Numbered from the stretch's first letter, positions 1 to 12,779 are shown. The stretch is 64,000 nt of DNA from Lamellibrachia columna (GCA_963662155.1 OY759274.1:40577990-40641989), one strand, 5' to 3'. Made by a program: numbers and translations. The notes: generated by a model not told the origin, from the sequence alone.

Positions 1-127
1 TATTTTACAATCATTTACATGTCACCTTTACTTTTGTCATAAAAGTGTTGCAATGAATGTCTTTAGTAGAACACAGGGTGAATAACTTAACAATAATTAC
101 ACTTCCCTGACCACAATGACAGCAATA

Positions 128-792
128 ATTGTGTAGCAATAGCACAGTAGTAAGAACGCTGGACTCAATAAAATCAAAAGGATTGTTTCAAAGTTTGGAA
201 ATTTTGTTCACTCTACATTGCCTCAGTTCACTCAGCTGTAAATGAGTACCTGGCTATAGACAGTTCACTCAGCTGTAAATGAGTACCTGGCTATAGACAG
301 TTCACTCAGCGGTAAATGAGTACCTGGCTATAGACAGTTCACTCAGCTGTAAATGAGTACCTGGCTATAGACAGTTCACTCAGCAGTAAATGAGTACCTG
401 GCTATAGACAGTCCACTCAGCGGTAAATGAGTACCTGGCTATAGACAGTTCACTCAGCTGTAAATGAGTACCTGGCTACAGACAGTTCACTCAGCTGTAA
501 ATGAGTACCTGGCTACAGACAGTTCACTCAGCTGTAAATGAGTACCTGGCTACAGACAGTTCACTCAGCTGTAAATGAGTACCTGGCTATAGACAGTTCA
601 CTCAGCTGTAAATGAGTACCTGGCTACAGACAAAGGTGCATTATGGGAATGAATAGTCTCTGCATAGTAATTATAATGTGGCAGAATGCTCCCCACAGAA
701 ATCACATTGGTTTTGGAATGAAGTGACCAGATCTGCCAGGGGGAGATGTACAAAGATCTGCCAGGGGGAGATGTACAAAGCACTTTGAGTGA
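128..792 (+). mobile_element. tRNA-derived SINE with internal minisatellite expansion
   Basis: The left end (about 128-165) resembles a tRNA A-box region (AGCACAGTAGTAAGAACGC followed by TGGACTC). It continues into a body shared with the minus-strand copies near 31.5, 53.2 and 55.1 kb (TTCACTCTACATTGCCTCAG, then CTGTAAATGAGTACCTGG). The body is interrupted by an 11-unit tandem array. The 3' part carries a duplicated AGATCTGCCAGGGGGAGATG segment at about 726-780, matching the reverse of the 31.5 and 55.1 kb copies. SINE assignment is an inference from the tRNA-like head and the repeated copies; no autonomous partner can be named. Confidence 0.65.
227..633. repeat. 37-bp minisatellite, about 11 units
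   Basis: The start of each unit (TTCACTCAGC) recurs every 37 bp from 227 to 597. Units differ by single bases (CTGTAA, CGGTAA or CAGTAA; CTATAGACAG or CTACAGACAG). The array lies inside the SINE body, and the 18-bp core ATGAGTACCTGGCTATAG reappears inverted in the array at 31.64-31.83 kb. Confidence 0.95.
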
Positions 793-1329
793 GGACTGAA
801 TACTGCGCTGTGTACGAATTTACCTTTACAAGAAACTATTGTCTGTTTCTTTTCAACAGCTTTATAACATAAACACAACCTAGAAATGTATAAATTATTC
901 TGCTTACATATTGTGGCAGGTTTTTTCCTTTTAACACAGTTTACAATGCACAAATACCTTAAATGCAACCATGAGAATTTACTATTTCATGGACTTTTCT
1001 TTAAGGTATGTGGACCCTGTATGACCTACAACATAAAATACTAAAGAAAGGTGCACCGAGAAACGTCAGTAAAGATCGTACACTTATGAATTCCAAATTC
1101 CATTCTATTTACCTCCCAGGCACAGAAACTAGGTAGACCTACAGCTTCGTCTCCCTAAAAGATCCACTTTCAACTTCCTTCCCATATGTCAGATGCTAGA
1201 TGGGTCGGCAGGTTGTACCCAGTTTTTAACCCAGTACCTCCTGGTCAAACCATTGACCCCCCACAAAGATCATCTGATTGTGATGTGTTAAAGTTAAAAT
1301 TTGGGGGGACTTGTTTCATGACAAATCAA

Positions 1330-1640
1330 ACCTATCTATCCACTACCATGTGCTAGCTCGTTCATGCAAATTATGTGTTATTAAGTTTTTATGAAATCAT
1401 TGGACAAATGATTAACAATTTAATGAAGAAAAAAAGGGCAATAGTGGTGCGCCTTTATTGTACTATGACATAAGATACGGCTATTTACACATTCGCAAGC
1501 TACCCAATCCAATGATCAAAGTCAGTTCTCTCAAAAATATATACTTTTTATTAAATTAACTGCACATATTACTTAAACTATTCACCCATATTTTGCCATC
1601 AATGAACCCAATTAGCGATGGACTAATAATAAATTGTCTA
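1330..1640 (-). mobile_element. Fragment of dispersed TIR element (family T1)
   Basis: Read on the minus strand, this stretch contains CATGAACGAGCTAGCACATG, the motif AATGATTTC and GAATAGTTTAAGTAATATGT, in the same order as the copies near 27.4-27.8, 30.0-30.3 and 45.0-45.2 kb. It is a partial, diverged copy; ends are approximate. Confidence 0.55.
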
Positions 1641-2333
1641 GATTGTTTAAGTCTCACGTTTTAGTTGTTAAGTTGATACTGTTGTTCAATATTTCTTATG
1701 TTTATAATTTTCATGGAAATCTGTGCATCAACTTTACTGACCAATTGGAGTGGACTTACATGAGTTGTTTGCGAACAGAAACAGGCAGTTTCTAAGTTGG
1801 TCAAACTGATTGTTCATTCAAACTGCATTCAGTCACATAACAATGTTGGACTTAGAAAACATTTGATTGAGCAACAGGATATTTCTCTAAAGAAATTGTA
1901 ACGAGAAGCTGAATTAAAACAAATTTGAATTTATAGGAAGTGAACTTGAAATCTACATTATCTCAGACACGTATCCCATGTTTAAATACATTTAATTTGA
2001 TAGAGTGCATTCTGGGGCCGTTCCCAACTGTCAACATTGAGCTATTCGTACAGAGAGTATTGGAGGGAGGGGGATTAAGGCCCGCATACTAATTAAAATA
2101 AATGATGGTCGCATGCGAACTATGACCACTGTTGTGTCATGTGGTGAACGGAACTACTGTTGTTTTAAATTGCATAACCATTCACAGCTGTAATACATCT
2201 ATGTCATTCAATCTTCAACATTATCAACATACTAAGTACTAATTTGGGGAGGGAAGAACAAGTCTAAGAAGAAGTACGCTTTGTATGAACAGTTAAATGT
2301 TAACAAGTGTGAAAGGCCCTTTACTATAGCACA

Positions 2334-4583
2334 TCATTCTCCCTCATCTGATATTTCAATCATTTCTGCACTACTTCGAACGTCACCACTAAGAGCAGTT
2401 GTGACATAAGTCTGAACACCAGTCATGTCTCTGTTGACATCTACAGCCATGGAGCCTGAAGGCCACGGAGACTCCAACGTGATCGAGTCAAGCGATTGTC
2501 CCCTCTCCAGTGTGCTGGCGACCTCATTGCGGGGTGGCATGTTCATACCAAGCCAGGCTGGTATTGACGTTGAGTTATGCTGTCTGGCGTAGTGTTTGCG
2601 CAGCGTGTCGGCACGTGTGAACCGAGCTGAGCAGTGAAGACACCCGAACGGTTGGCGACAATCGTGCGTGTACATGTGGCGGTTACGACTCGATGTCTGC
2701 GTGAATGATTTGTTACAATGTGGACACGTGTATCGCTTATGTTCACGCAGACTGTGTGTTTCCAGTGCGGAGTACGAGTAGCACGGCAGTTGGCACACGC
2801 AACAGCGGTAGTCACTGGCATGGACTCCGCCACTAGTCACATTCAATATATTAAGCTCAACTCGCCGTACATATTCGCTGTCACTACCACTCAAATTGTC
2901 AACAAACGACCTGTCACCAGTGGCATACAAACCTTTAGAATCTGTTTCAGTCACAGCACTGGTGCTCTGCAGTTCACCCTTCTGCATTGCTATGCCACAC
3001 AATAGTTCACTTGTCACATCCGCCACTGTGTTAGTACTGTCCCTAGTATCTGATACAAATGCTGATGAATCGTCTACTGTTTGTTGATGATGCTCGCTGT
3101 TGTTATGAGCAACATTGTCTGGGTTGGGATGTTGACACGTGTCCGCATCGTCTGACACAGATGTGGAGACCTGTTCGCAGTTTCCAGCACCACCACGACA
3201 ACTGTCCACATTGTTCGACATAGATGTGGAGACTTGTTCGCAGTTTCCAGCACCACCATTGTCTGAGAAATTTTCCTGCTCATTGGAACATGCATGAATC
3301 ATGTAAGCCTGCTGCTCAGAGAACCCCTGGTGACACCGATCACAGCAGTGTGTCATGGCACATGCATGACAGTCACTAAAATGCTCCTCCAGTTTGCCCT
3401 TAGAAGGCAAACAACTTTTGCACTGCGCACACAAATATTTGCTGGCTGTATCCACGCAGCAAGCATCGTTCATTCCAGTAGATGGCAGCACTATATTGTC
3501 TGCCACTTCACCAGGTGTCCTTCGTTCAGTGTCTTGTGATGATGAATGACTGGACATCGGTATGTTTTGTGTGTTTATAGGTTGGACCAAGTCACTGCTA
3601 GATGCAACTGCACTCGCTTCCTGTAATGAAGGTACTTCATAATCAGCACATGTTGTCGCACCAGCAGAATGTACAAGTGGGACGCTGGATGGAACAGAAG
3701 AAGAAGACAGTGATGTGTCAGCCTCACAATCATCAGCTTCCTTTTTAATGACAACTTCACCGCAATCTAACATCTCTGAGAGGCCGACAGCTTCAACAAT
3801 GTGCTTGATGTCTTCGGTATCATCACACACCGGTAACAGTGACCCTGCCTCATCCTCCTCACTGTAGTCAATGCGAACACACTGCATTCTCCTCTTGCCC
3901 TCTCCCATATTTACTTCACTGCTGCCCATACGTTTCCGATTAAGCCCGTGTTTGATGACTTCTGTCCGTACTGATAGATGTTGTTGTTGACTCTCACTCA
4001 AGATAGGATAACTACATCGCCCAATGCCAAGACCTGGTGGGAGTGATGCTGAAGATAACGGCCTGTCATCCAGGTAAACGCTGTGGCGTGTTGGTTGTGC
4101 ATTACCACTTGGTGCCATAAAGTCATGCCCAGGTTGTCTGTCTGGTGACACAGAACCTACTCGCTGATCCAGTGACGTTCCACACTGACCTACCCTGGAA
4201 GATGCTGATTCTCCACCGACACATCTTCCGGTGTAGTTCTGTTCATTCTGTCTGCTGTTCATCCATCTTTTATGGTTGTTATTTGTACTGGAGTGCCAAT
4301 CCATCTCTTTCTGGGGATTCTTTCGATGTTCCCTTTCACTGTGGCAGTCAGGCTGAGCCCCTGCAGGTTGCCGACTCTGTGACACTTGGTTAACGAGGTC
4401 ATCTTTCACAATCTGTTCATGCACTTTCACCACGATGTGCTGGTCGTCGATCTCTGAACTGCTTATGCAAATTATTCCATCAATCTCGTAGTTTCCAATG
4501 AGACCGACGCTGATCTTGCACAGTTGTAGTATCGATTCCTTCAACAGTGTAGTCAGTAACCTTCTGTCCTTGAACTGTGTCAT
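2334..4583 (-). CDS. C2H2 zinc-finger protein, 749 aa
   Basis: Likely nuclear DNA-binding regulator. The N-terminus (about residues 1-65) is a non-finger domain with the segment ESILQLCKISVGLIGNYEID, of a kind I associate with invertebrate zinc-finger proteins that lack a full BTB domain; its role is not known to me. Fingers: one C-x2-C-x12-H-x4-H at about residue 383, an incomplete one just after it (C-x2-C-x12-H-x-C), then three clustered at about 595-665 that keep all Cys/His ligands. Between the two clusters lies Ser/Thr/acidic low-complexity sequence with an internal duplication of GGAGNCEQVSTS. The tail is acidic (EISDEGE). The coding region is a single exon. A good 3' splice site (CGCTTCCAG) lies 29 nt upstream of the ATG, so an upstream 5'UTR exon is likely. 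No close paralogue is visible in the window. Confidence 0.88.
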   Translation of the reverse strand: MTQFKDRRLLTTLLKESILQLCKISVGLIGNYEIDGIICISSSEIDDQHIVVKVHEQIVKDDLVNQVSQSRQPAGAQPDCHSEREHRKNPQKEMDWHSSTNNNHKRWMNSRQNEQNYTGRCVGGESASSRVGQCGTSLDQRVGSVSPDRQPGHDFMAPSGNAQPTRHSVYLDDRPLSSASLPPGLGIGRCSYPILSESQQQHLSVRTEVIKHGLNRKRMGSSEVNMGEGKRRMQCVRIDYSEEDEAGSLLPVCDDTEDIKHIVEAVGLSEMLDCGEVVIKKEADDCEADTSLSSSSVPSSVPLVHSAGATTCADYEVPSLQEASAVASSSDLVQPINTQNIPMSSHSSSQDTERRTPGEVADNIVLPSTGMNDACCVDTASKYLCAQCKSCLPSKGKLEEHFSDCHACAMTHCCDRCHQGFSEQQAYMIHACSNEQENFSDNGGAGNCEQVSTSMSNNVDSCRGGAGNCEQVSTSVSDDADTCQHPNPDNVAHNNSEHHQQTVDDSSAFVSDTRDSTNTVADVTSELLCGIAMQKGELQSTSAVTETDSKGLYATGDRSFVDNLSGSDSEYVRRVELNILNVTSGGVHASDYRCCVCQLPCYSYSALETHSLREHKRYTCPHCNKSFTQTSSRNRHMYTHDCRQPFGCLHCSARFTRADTLRKHYARQHNSTSIPAWLGMNMPPRNEVASTLERGQSLDSITLESPWPSGSMAVDVNRDMTGVQTYVTTALSGDVRSSAEMIEISDEGE

Positions 4584-4610
4584 TGTGTAAAGTGTGGCAA
4601 GGCTTCTTCA

Positions 4611-4626
4611 CCTGGAAGCGGAAAGT
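4611..4626 (-). promoter_or_regulatory. Predicted 3' splice site in 5'UTR of zinc-finger gene
   Basis: On the minus strand a pyrimidine-rich run, CTTTCCGCTTCCAG, ends at 4612; the exon would start at 4611, upstream of the ATG at 4583-4581. This is inference from the splice consensus alone. Confidence 0.5.
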
Positions 4627-6110
4627 TAAGTAAATTTAATTCATTAGTAACAATTGCGACACAGATGGCAAGAAGACAAATGTATTCCCCATCCCTAAAC
4701 TAGTACAGGTAGTGTTTATATGGTGTATAGTCATCGGCATCAAATTCAAGCCATTCCTGAATTCGACCCATTTTGAGATTCGCACTGGATATTGCATTAC
4801 AGACGTCACTAATCAGATATATCGCAATATATTGCACATTATTGGTCCTTGGGAGTGTAAACGCCTAACAAAGTTAACTGGTTCAAAGAAAAATTACACA
4901 AACAGTTTTTCAAGACATATTTTGGTATTTCATAAGGACAATGATTGCGAGATGGCAGTTATAACGTGCCACATTGGTGACGTTGGTGCAAATACGCCAT
5001 ATTTAACTTTATCGGACGAAAATGTACACAACTATTCATAATAATCATCACAGGAAAGTTAATGAATGGACCTATTGTGTTCATGGCACCTGTTGTCACC
5101 GTTCGATTATCGTATGTATTTCACTCAAAACAACTTTTCTAACAATCTGTTTGTACTGGATGAAGTAACTGATAGTGAATTGGTATATGATAATATCAAT
5201 CACTTGCGCAAAAAGATTTTTGTGAAAACGGCATATTCTATTAAGTAGCTCGAATTTGACGCCGACCAGTATAACTTGGTCCACACATGCACAGACGCTG
5301 GCACTGGGACCGCCACTGGCAGACTTGTCACTTGGAGAAATCGAACGACGCAAGCGAAAGTATAGCGTCACCTAACACACACTGTAATCTTATGATGCAT
5401 AACTTGCCTCGACGTTCGGGTTCTAGTCCGAAACGATCTGATAAGTTACGTTAGGACAGTGTCAATGACAGTGGTAAGTCAGCCTTGTGATGGATGAAAG
5501 CTGCTTCATCTTCGTCGACGATCGTTGTCCACGTCTCAAAACGAAGCAGATACAGCACGTCGGTGACATATAAAATACGGCAGTTATATTCGATGTACAT
5601 TCAATGCTTCGAGAGATTAATGTTCGCTTTTAATGTCAGATTTAAATTGACTGAGCAGTGTGTAACAATGACTAGAGTCTAAACCATTTTCCCAGAAGAT
5701 CTCCACAGGGAGCCGACATTTTGTAAACACCCGGATGTATGTAAAACACTAATCCAGAATGGGTAACAGCAACAACACATTATATGGTGGTTCGTCTACT
5801 ACTCCTAAAAAACTGTCTACAATGTTTTCTTAATTTGCATTGTTTCAGTGTTTGTTAATACTCAAATCACCAGACTTCAACAGTAGCAGCTGCATACATA
5901 CTGTTGAAGGTCACAAACACGCCCGCACGCATTACGATCAAATAGCACTCGCTGATAAATCTACTACAGTTGATATGCTGTTGTCAAACACATCTGAAGA
6001 AACTTTTGTGCAACAGTGCCAACAGATCCATATTCTACGTCTCCAATAGTTATTTCATTGGCGCAGTGTAAGCGACATGCGAATAGAAGATGCAAATTAC
6101 ATAAAGTGTA
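4627..6110. other. Non-coding stretch, nothing recognised
   Basis: Only short open frames without recognisable domains or splice structure. No repeat family shared with the rest of the window was noticed. Confidence 0.5.
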
Positions 6111-6116
6111 GAAAGG

Positions 6117-6175
6117 TTAAAACGATGGAGATAAACAACACTTACAAAACGATCTAGACAGATTAGTTAAACTAG
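6117..6175 (+). mobile_element. LINE fragment (family L-A), left half
   Basis: Nearly identical to the reverse-transcriptase ORF around 25325-25380 (TTACAAAACGATCTAGACAG is shared exactly). The match stops at about 6175 and resumes at about 7288, so the two pieces are halves of one old copy separated by an insertion. Confidence 0.8.
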
Positions 6176-6359
6176 CAAAAATGCCCGTCCCCATGATGGT
6201 ATGTACAAGTGCTACGCGTGTTTTCAGCTACAATTAATATAAATCTCCCACGTAGTTAAAATGTTATGTGCCAGATGGCGCTACGTACTCTCAAACGGTT
6301 TACGTTTCTGCGATTGTTGGAAGTTAACGTTTTACGTAGCGAACATTTGATATTTACCA

Positions 6360-7260
<901 letters not shown>

Positions 7261-7287
7261 AACATACGTTAGCGTGATTATTATTGT

Positions 7288-7640
7288 TAGATGGTCTGAA
7301 AAATGGCAGATGTTATTGACTTTTCGGAAATGTAAATGCCTATGCACATGGTATGGGAAATTGGATGTAAACTTTAAAAAATATTTTATATACTGTTCTA
7401 AGTACTACCATAAAAGAAAATGACTTAATTAAGAGTATCACTAAGTACTGATTATGACATTTCAGTGCAATGTGGTAATACAGCTTCAAATGGTGATCCA
7501 TTTATTGGGTTGATTTGGAAAAATATATAATGCATAAGGAAAAAGAGCTAATTATACCTCTGCCTAAAATATGTATGTGAATAACATATAACAACATTTC
7601 TTACGATTCCCGCATGTTGGATGAATACATATAGATCATA
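7288..7640 (+). mobile_element. LINE fragment (family L-A), right half
   Basis: Matches the intact LINE ORF at about 25380-25640, starting at TGGTCTGA(A/G)AAATGGCAGA. Many substitutions and small indels show it is an old dead copy. Confidence 0.75.
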
Positions 7641-8229
7641 GACGTGTAATATACATCTACATAAATTGCGTTTTTCGATGAGTTCATTATTCTGTCAGGG
7701 TATGTCGTAGGCGATTATATAAGCATGTAGTGTAAATTTCCCACCTGGAGACAAACAGAGGATAACCTTCTGGGTAATATGAACCACATGAACCATATGA
7801 ACCACATGAACCATATGCAATCCAGAGAGTATGTATGTGTGCGCATGCGTGTGTTTATGTGTTTGCGTCCATGTTGGGTAATGACTGTGTTTGGGTAATG
7901 CCACCCGTGTCTGTGAGTGTATGCCCATATGTTGAGTAATTATTCGTGTGTGTTGTTTGTGGGGGTGGATGTGGGCATGTGTGCTTACACGTATGCCTGC
8001 ATGCGTGCGTGTACCCACGTTCAGCAATGACTCTTGTATGGGGTTAGGCTATGACTCTGGTGTGTCTATGACCATCTAGTGATATGATCACTCATACCCA
8101 TATTATCCACGGGTCATGCTCACATTTCCAACGCGTAATGTAATATGAGCCATTTGGAGAAAATATTCTCCTCGTATTCTCCTGGGTATTTATTTATGTT
8201 TTATTTTGTTTATATATTGTTTTGACGTG

Positions 8230-8352
8230 TGTATTTTACCATCGTTATATAACTGCGTATGTTAGAGTGGATGTGACTGGTGGCCCATTGAAAATCAGGC
8301 GATAAACGTGACATGGTCACCCTCGTGAAATAAAGATTTTACTACTACTACT
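8230..8352 (+). mobile_element. Possible retroposon 3' end with ACT tail
   Basis: The segment ends with GTGAAATAAAGATTTTACTA followed by CT(ACT)n, a form often seen at LINE/SINE 3' ends. No second copy was found in the window, so the call is weak. Confidence 0.3.
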
Positions 8353-8684
8353 CGTCCTCATTGAAATAGTGAACAACCCACGCGTGCACTAAAGCCCATA
8401 GTAATAGTCTACCAAGAGAACGCTTATGTCAACTTTACACATAGGAAATATCTAGTCATACGGCTCCAGAATATCAATATGAAAAATGTGTCCCTTTTGG
8501 AATTTAATTCCAACAACGCACTTAACGAATTGCATTATTATAATAAAACACAACACAATTTGCAACACGTAAAATGAAGGTATAAATAAACAATAGACTG
8601 TTGGAAATGGGGTGAACAGAAATGTGAAACTGATATAGGCTGATACACAGTATAACAGCTTTGGCGCAAATTGGTGCACTTACC

Positions 8685-9290
8685 ATTCAAGATTTAACAC
8701 AATTGCCACCCAAGGCAAAAGGCTCAGATGGCAAGTGGCCAAGGAAGCCATTAGTTTATCGAGCGTCCAACAATTTTTTATTGATGTGTAACCCGCCCTT
8801 CTGAAATATTTGTCAATTGTGTTTTAAACATATTCACGCTGCTAGTATTATACACAATATGTATATAATCTGATTTATTCATTTATTGTCCTCTGAGAAT
8901 GTGTATTTCCTGATTTCAAATCTACACTGATCCTTTGCTAATATGATACATCGTGTCCTCTAACTTAGTGCTACTGTCTTTTTTAAGTGCAAAAAATAGT
9001 TCTATCAATACTTTCATACCCATTCAATATCCTAAAAACTTCAATTTGATCTCCTCTTAACCTCCTTGTCTCTAGGGTTGTTAAACCACATACTTTTAGG
9101 CGTTCTTCATAACTATTATAAGATCTCCCAGTTCTAGTTGCTATCATCTGTATTTGTTCTTTGATCTTATCGATGTATCCTTCTTACGACATGATCTCTA
9201 AGCTTGAATGGAGTACAGTGTATTCTAAATGAGGCCTAACTATTGGTTTGTGTAATTTATGTTGTCTCACCATTGCAAATAGTGCCTGAG
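8685..9290 (-). mobile_element. LINE 3' end (family L-A), reverse orientation
   Basis: Reverse complement of the 3' third of the intact LINE at 23.4-26.2 kb. It includes the 3'UTR piece TTGCCACCCAAGGCAAAAGG and the segment corresponding to residues [19 protein letters not shown]. Numerous indels; not coding. Confidence 0.8.
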
Positions 9291-9479
9291 TGGTCTGCCA
9301 CACTCCTTAACTCAGCAAGTAATCGCCAGATGACAACATAATATGGTGTACCATTTCTAAATTATGGAAGTGGCCCATATTACCGGTATGCTCATATCAC
9401 CGAACCTTCCCATATAGGTCCTATATATGTATAAGATTCTACTGAAGATAACACAGAATTAATTATTAAATTATCGTTG

Positions 9480-9695
9480 ACCGGATCCGATCAAAATTCG
9501 GCGAAAAGGGACAACATTTGTCAGTCTCCACATGGTATAACGTTGAAAGTAGATTCGTTCGGTGATATTTACAAAAGTACGCTCCCTTTTATTAAACCGA
9601 CTGCACATGTTACTTAAAATATTAACACTCTACATACTTGAACATCAACGAAACTCACTCGATGTGGGCTAAATGGATCGAGGAGTGAGTTTTAC
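9480..9695 (-). mobile_element. Fragment of dispersed TIR element (family T1)
   Basis: Shares CTTTTATTAAACCGACTGCA with the copy at 1540-1570 and ends in a diverged terminal repeat (GATGTGGGCTAAATGGATCG) like the right end at 31.35-31.39 kb. Confidence 0.5.
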
Positions 9696-9799
9696 ATATG
9701 CGAAAACAACTTTCACGATGACATGGACCAGAATACGAGAACACCGTAATGTGACGCCCACTTGCAAGGGAAACAGATGTAAGATGATTTTGCACTATT

Positions 9800-10516
9800 T
9801 CAATGATGGTCATTTAGAAGGATTTGACATCCTCGTAACATATTTAATATTATACGTAAATGTAGTACATTTAATGTACCGTACCAGAAGACGTGAACGA
9901 AGAGAGGCACCACGAGGGGGATGTATAAGATGATCGAAGCAACAAATATCCGCCTTCCACGTGATGGCCAGTTGTTGGCTAAGTGACATTTGCCGCCTGA
10001 CATGTATGACGGCACAGCGACAAAACACGTCACATAAGCGATGCTACACAGCCAGATCGCGACAATCAACAAAGTCACCTTCGTGTGGGTGAAGGACACC
10101 TTGTGCCAGAACGGTCGGACGATGCCGAGGTACCGTTCGACGGTTATAACGACCAGGTTGTAGGTTGACGAGAGCAGAAGACCGTACAAGAGAAACGGTG
10201 AGCTCCACAGGCGGCAGCAGACGTCCGCCTATAGGCCGCCCAAGCTCACTACCGTTGGGTGGTCGTCGGGAACCGTCTGTATGCGCACGATGAAGACAGC
10301 CAACGTCAACGCGTCGATGATGCTCTGGTTGACAATATACTTACATGTCAATTGTCGCCAGAGCTTCGTGTGTCTCAGGGTGACGACGATGACGAAGAGA
10401 TTGCCGACGATCCCTGTCCCCGCGAAGATGTAGGCGACCCACCGAAACAGAATAGGGAGAGGCGATTTGCCAAAGTCGTCGGTAGTATCCATGTTGTTAT
10501 CTACCGGTCGTTCCAT
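9800..10516 (-). pseudogene. Rhodopsin-type GPCR, truncated and with one in-frame stop
   Basis: The reading frame starts at 10516. TM1 has the GN motif (GIVGNLFVIVV) and TM2 has NQSIIDALTL with the conserved Asp. After an in-frame TAG at 10231-10229 the same frame continues through TM3 (CRLWSSPFLLYG, then VERY in place of DRY), TM4 and TM5 (YIPLVVPLFVHVFW), stopping at 9800. TM6 and TM7 are missing, although a possible splice donor (TACG followed by GTACAT) lies just after TM5. The frame on both sides of the stop is identical, so one nonsense change or a 24-nt insertion (10229-10252) breaks the gene. Family: orphan class-A receptors of invertebrates; the ligand is unknown. It could be a recent pseudogene, a null allele or a sequencing error. 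Confidence 0.75.
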
Positions 10517-11694
10517 CGTCTAACAAACTTATATATCAATCTTCGTTCGAATGTTTGACGAACTCGTGGTAACCGGCATTCAGAGTCGAACGCTGCGTAT
10601 TCAGTAAACGTCTAATTCCGACAAATACAACTGAAGCCTGGCGCTCTTGTCCTATGACACCACTGTCACAATAAGTTAAACACGTGTCTATCTTGCCCTT
10701 GATGCTACTGGTACCGCGATCTAGCTTGCTTCTCACGTTGCATCAGGCCTATCCCACGGGAAACAAACTCTCTAACGTTGCAGTTGTCAAGACTTCATCC
10801 CCATAGGGACGACGAATTCAGATATGTGTACCTGCTGACAAGCCACGAACCATCCGTCTGAGAAGTGCAGATTGTGGTTAATAGCGTTACTAATAGTATA
10901 CTTTTACTGGTGTTGACCGACTATGACGATATGTCAACTGATTGGAGACAGTGATGCAACACTTGTATATGCACCGTTGTCATTAAAATCAACCAATCAT
11001 TTTTATTCCTGCAACATATTGCTGTGTGGACATGTAATTATGTAGAAATAGAAAGTGTACACGAAGGCACTAACGAGTGTGGTAGCCAGTGCCGTCATAA
11101 AATGGAGGGCGGGTCTGTTCGGCTGATTAATGCACAGCCCGTTTATTGCCGCGACAACAGACATTAACAAGTGTCGTTAACGGTACATAGGTAATAATGC
11201 AATTGTAGCAGTACTCGCGGTAACACAACGAACGTGATGATAGAAGTATATTGCGCGTCAAATATATGTCACCAGAGCGCTACGTGCGCCTTACTTCCTA
11301 TTCACTCAATAAGGCCTCTTCGCTCTCTCTGGAGCGTAAGGCACCAACGAATCTTCTCCAGTCAGCTTGGGTGAGCCAGCTTAGTTCAATCCCAGCCTTG
11401 CCCAGTGGTCTACCTTTTTTTCAAGTTATGTCCATTTGAGAGCGGCGTGTGTATGGATATTCCTGTCCATGTGGAGAACATGACCAAACTATCTCCATCG
11501 GCTCTCTATCTTCTTGTCTCCATCTTGTTTGTCTTAATACTTCATATAGCTGCATCAAACAACACCGCCTGCCCATGGATACAGTCACCGCCCTCACCAT
11601 GGCGTCCTCCCAATCCCGACTACATCTAACTGAAACTCTTCAAAGAACTGTTTTAGGTTTCTTTTTTTACTTTTGGCAGCGTCTTCTAAATGTT

Positions 11695-12125
11695 GAAGTT
11701 GAACACTAAAAAGAAGACGAACGCATTTCCAATTACACACCAACTACAAATTCCAATTACACCTCAAAAATACAAATTTCAATTACAAAATACCAATTCC
11801 AATTATCAATTCCATGTGGAAATAAAAGCATGCGAACAGAGCAACCGCAGATATGGGCAACGCCAAAAATAACAGCTTTTAGAGCAGCTTTATTTAATTT
11901 ATGCTTACTAATGTACACAACGGCAAATGAATATAATATACGCAATTTATTTGATTATCTGTTGCGAATAAGTTGAATTAATAAGTTGCATGATGTAATC
12001 GAAAAAGAATCTGAAAACTAATTGAATATTGTTTTTAAACAAAACAATCATTCCAATTACAATTCCAGAACAGGAATTGTCGTTTTAATTCCAATCACAA
12101 CGTAATTCACCCCCAATTCTGCCCA
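11695..12125. repeat. AATTCC/AATTAC-rich low-complexity element
   Basis: Clusters of AATTCCAATTAC at both sides (11725-11815 and 12045-12120) around a plain AT-rich core. The right edge reads CCCCAATTCTG, which resembles a hAT-type terminus, but no matching left terminus was found. Confidence 0.35.
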
Positions 12126-12779
12126 ATGATCCCGTTTGTCTTTCGTTATCCATCCTCATTAATCTCGAATGATATTGCCATCTTCCCTGGTGGGTTCACT
12201 CGTACAAACATGGAACTGAACTTTGTGCAACTCGCTGTACGAACCAATCAGATGCGGCGCAAAGAAATCACTCGAGTCGGCAAACGTAGCTTCCTCAATG
12301 TTTCAAATCACAACTGCACGTAATATATGTTTTTAATAATGAACACGATTGCTGGCACGTGATTACTGAATTAAATGTCATTTATTTGGCATATTTCACT
12401 CTACACTGGACTTTCTAAGTATTTTCTATCCATGCAAGCCCGTCCTCGTGGTTTTTAATAGGAGTTTCGGGCGATAATCCGGGTATTTCTGGGATGATTC
12501 CCGAAAAATGCTACAGTTAAACAAATTCTCTTCGGGGGGGGGGGGGTTCGTTCGAACTCACCGAACCCCACTGAGGAAGGGCATGCCATGATACCATGAA
12601 GACATATGGAATTGAATACAACTCACGTATGTCGGCGAAACGTAGTTTATTTTGTAGATAGATAAAATTTAGTCGTATCGTCGCTATCGTGGCCATGTGT
12701 CTAGTGAATTAAAATACAAGTGGTGCCCGTAATATCCACCAAGTGTTTATGTATGGGCCTACAGAAACCACTCGTGATA

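Noticed and set aside
4712..5041. 109-aa plus-strand ORF
   Set aside because: No domain, no splice or repeat context and ordinary intergenic composition; likely chance.
8452..8679. Hydrophobic minus-strand ORF as the missing TM6-TM7 of the GPCR
   Set aside because: Lacks the CW.P and NP..Y motifs and is separated by a LINE tail and a TIR fragment.
10229..10252. 24-nt GT-AG micro-intron that would rescue the GPCR frame
   Set aside because: Too short for animal splicing as known; the inverted similarity to adjacent sequence explains it better as a template-switch insertion.
10259..10558. 99-aa acidic plus-strand ORF
   Set aside because: Shadow of the GPCR reading frame on the other strand.
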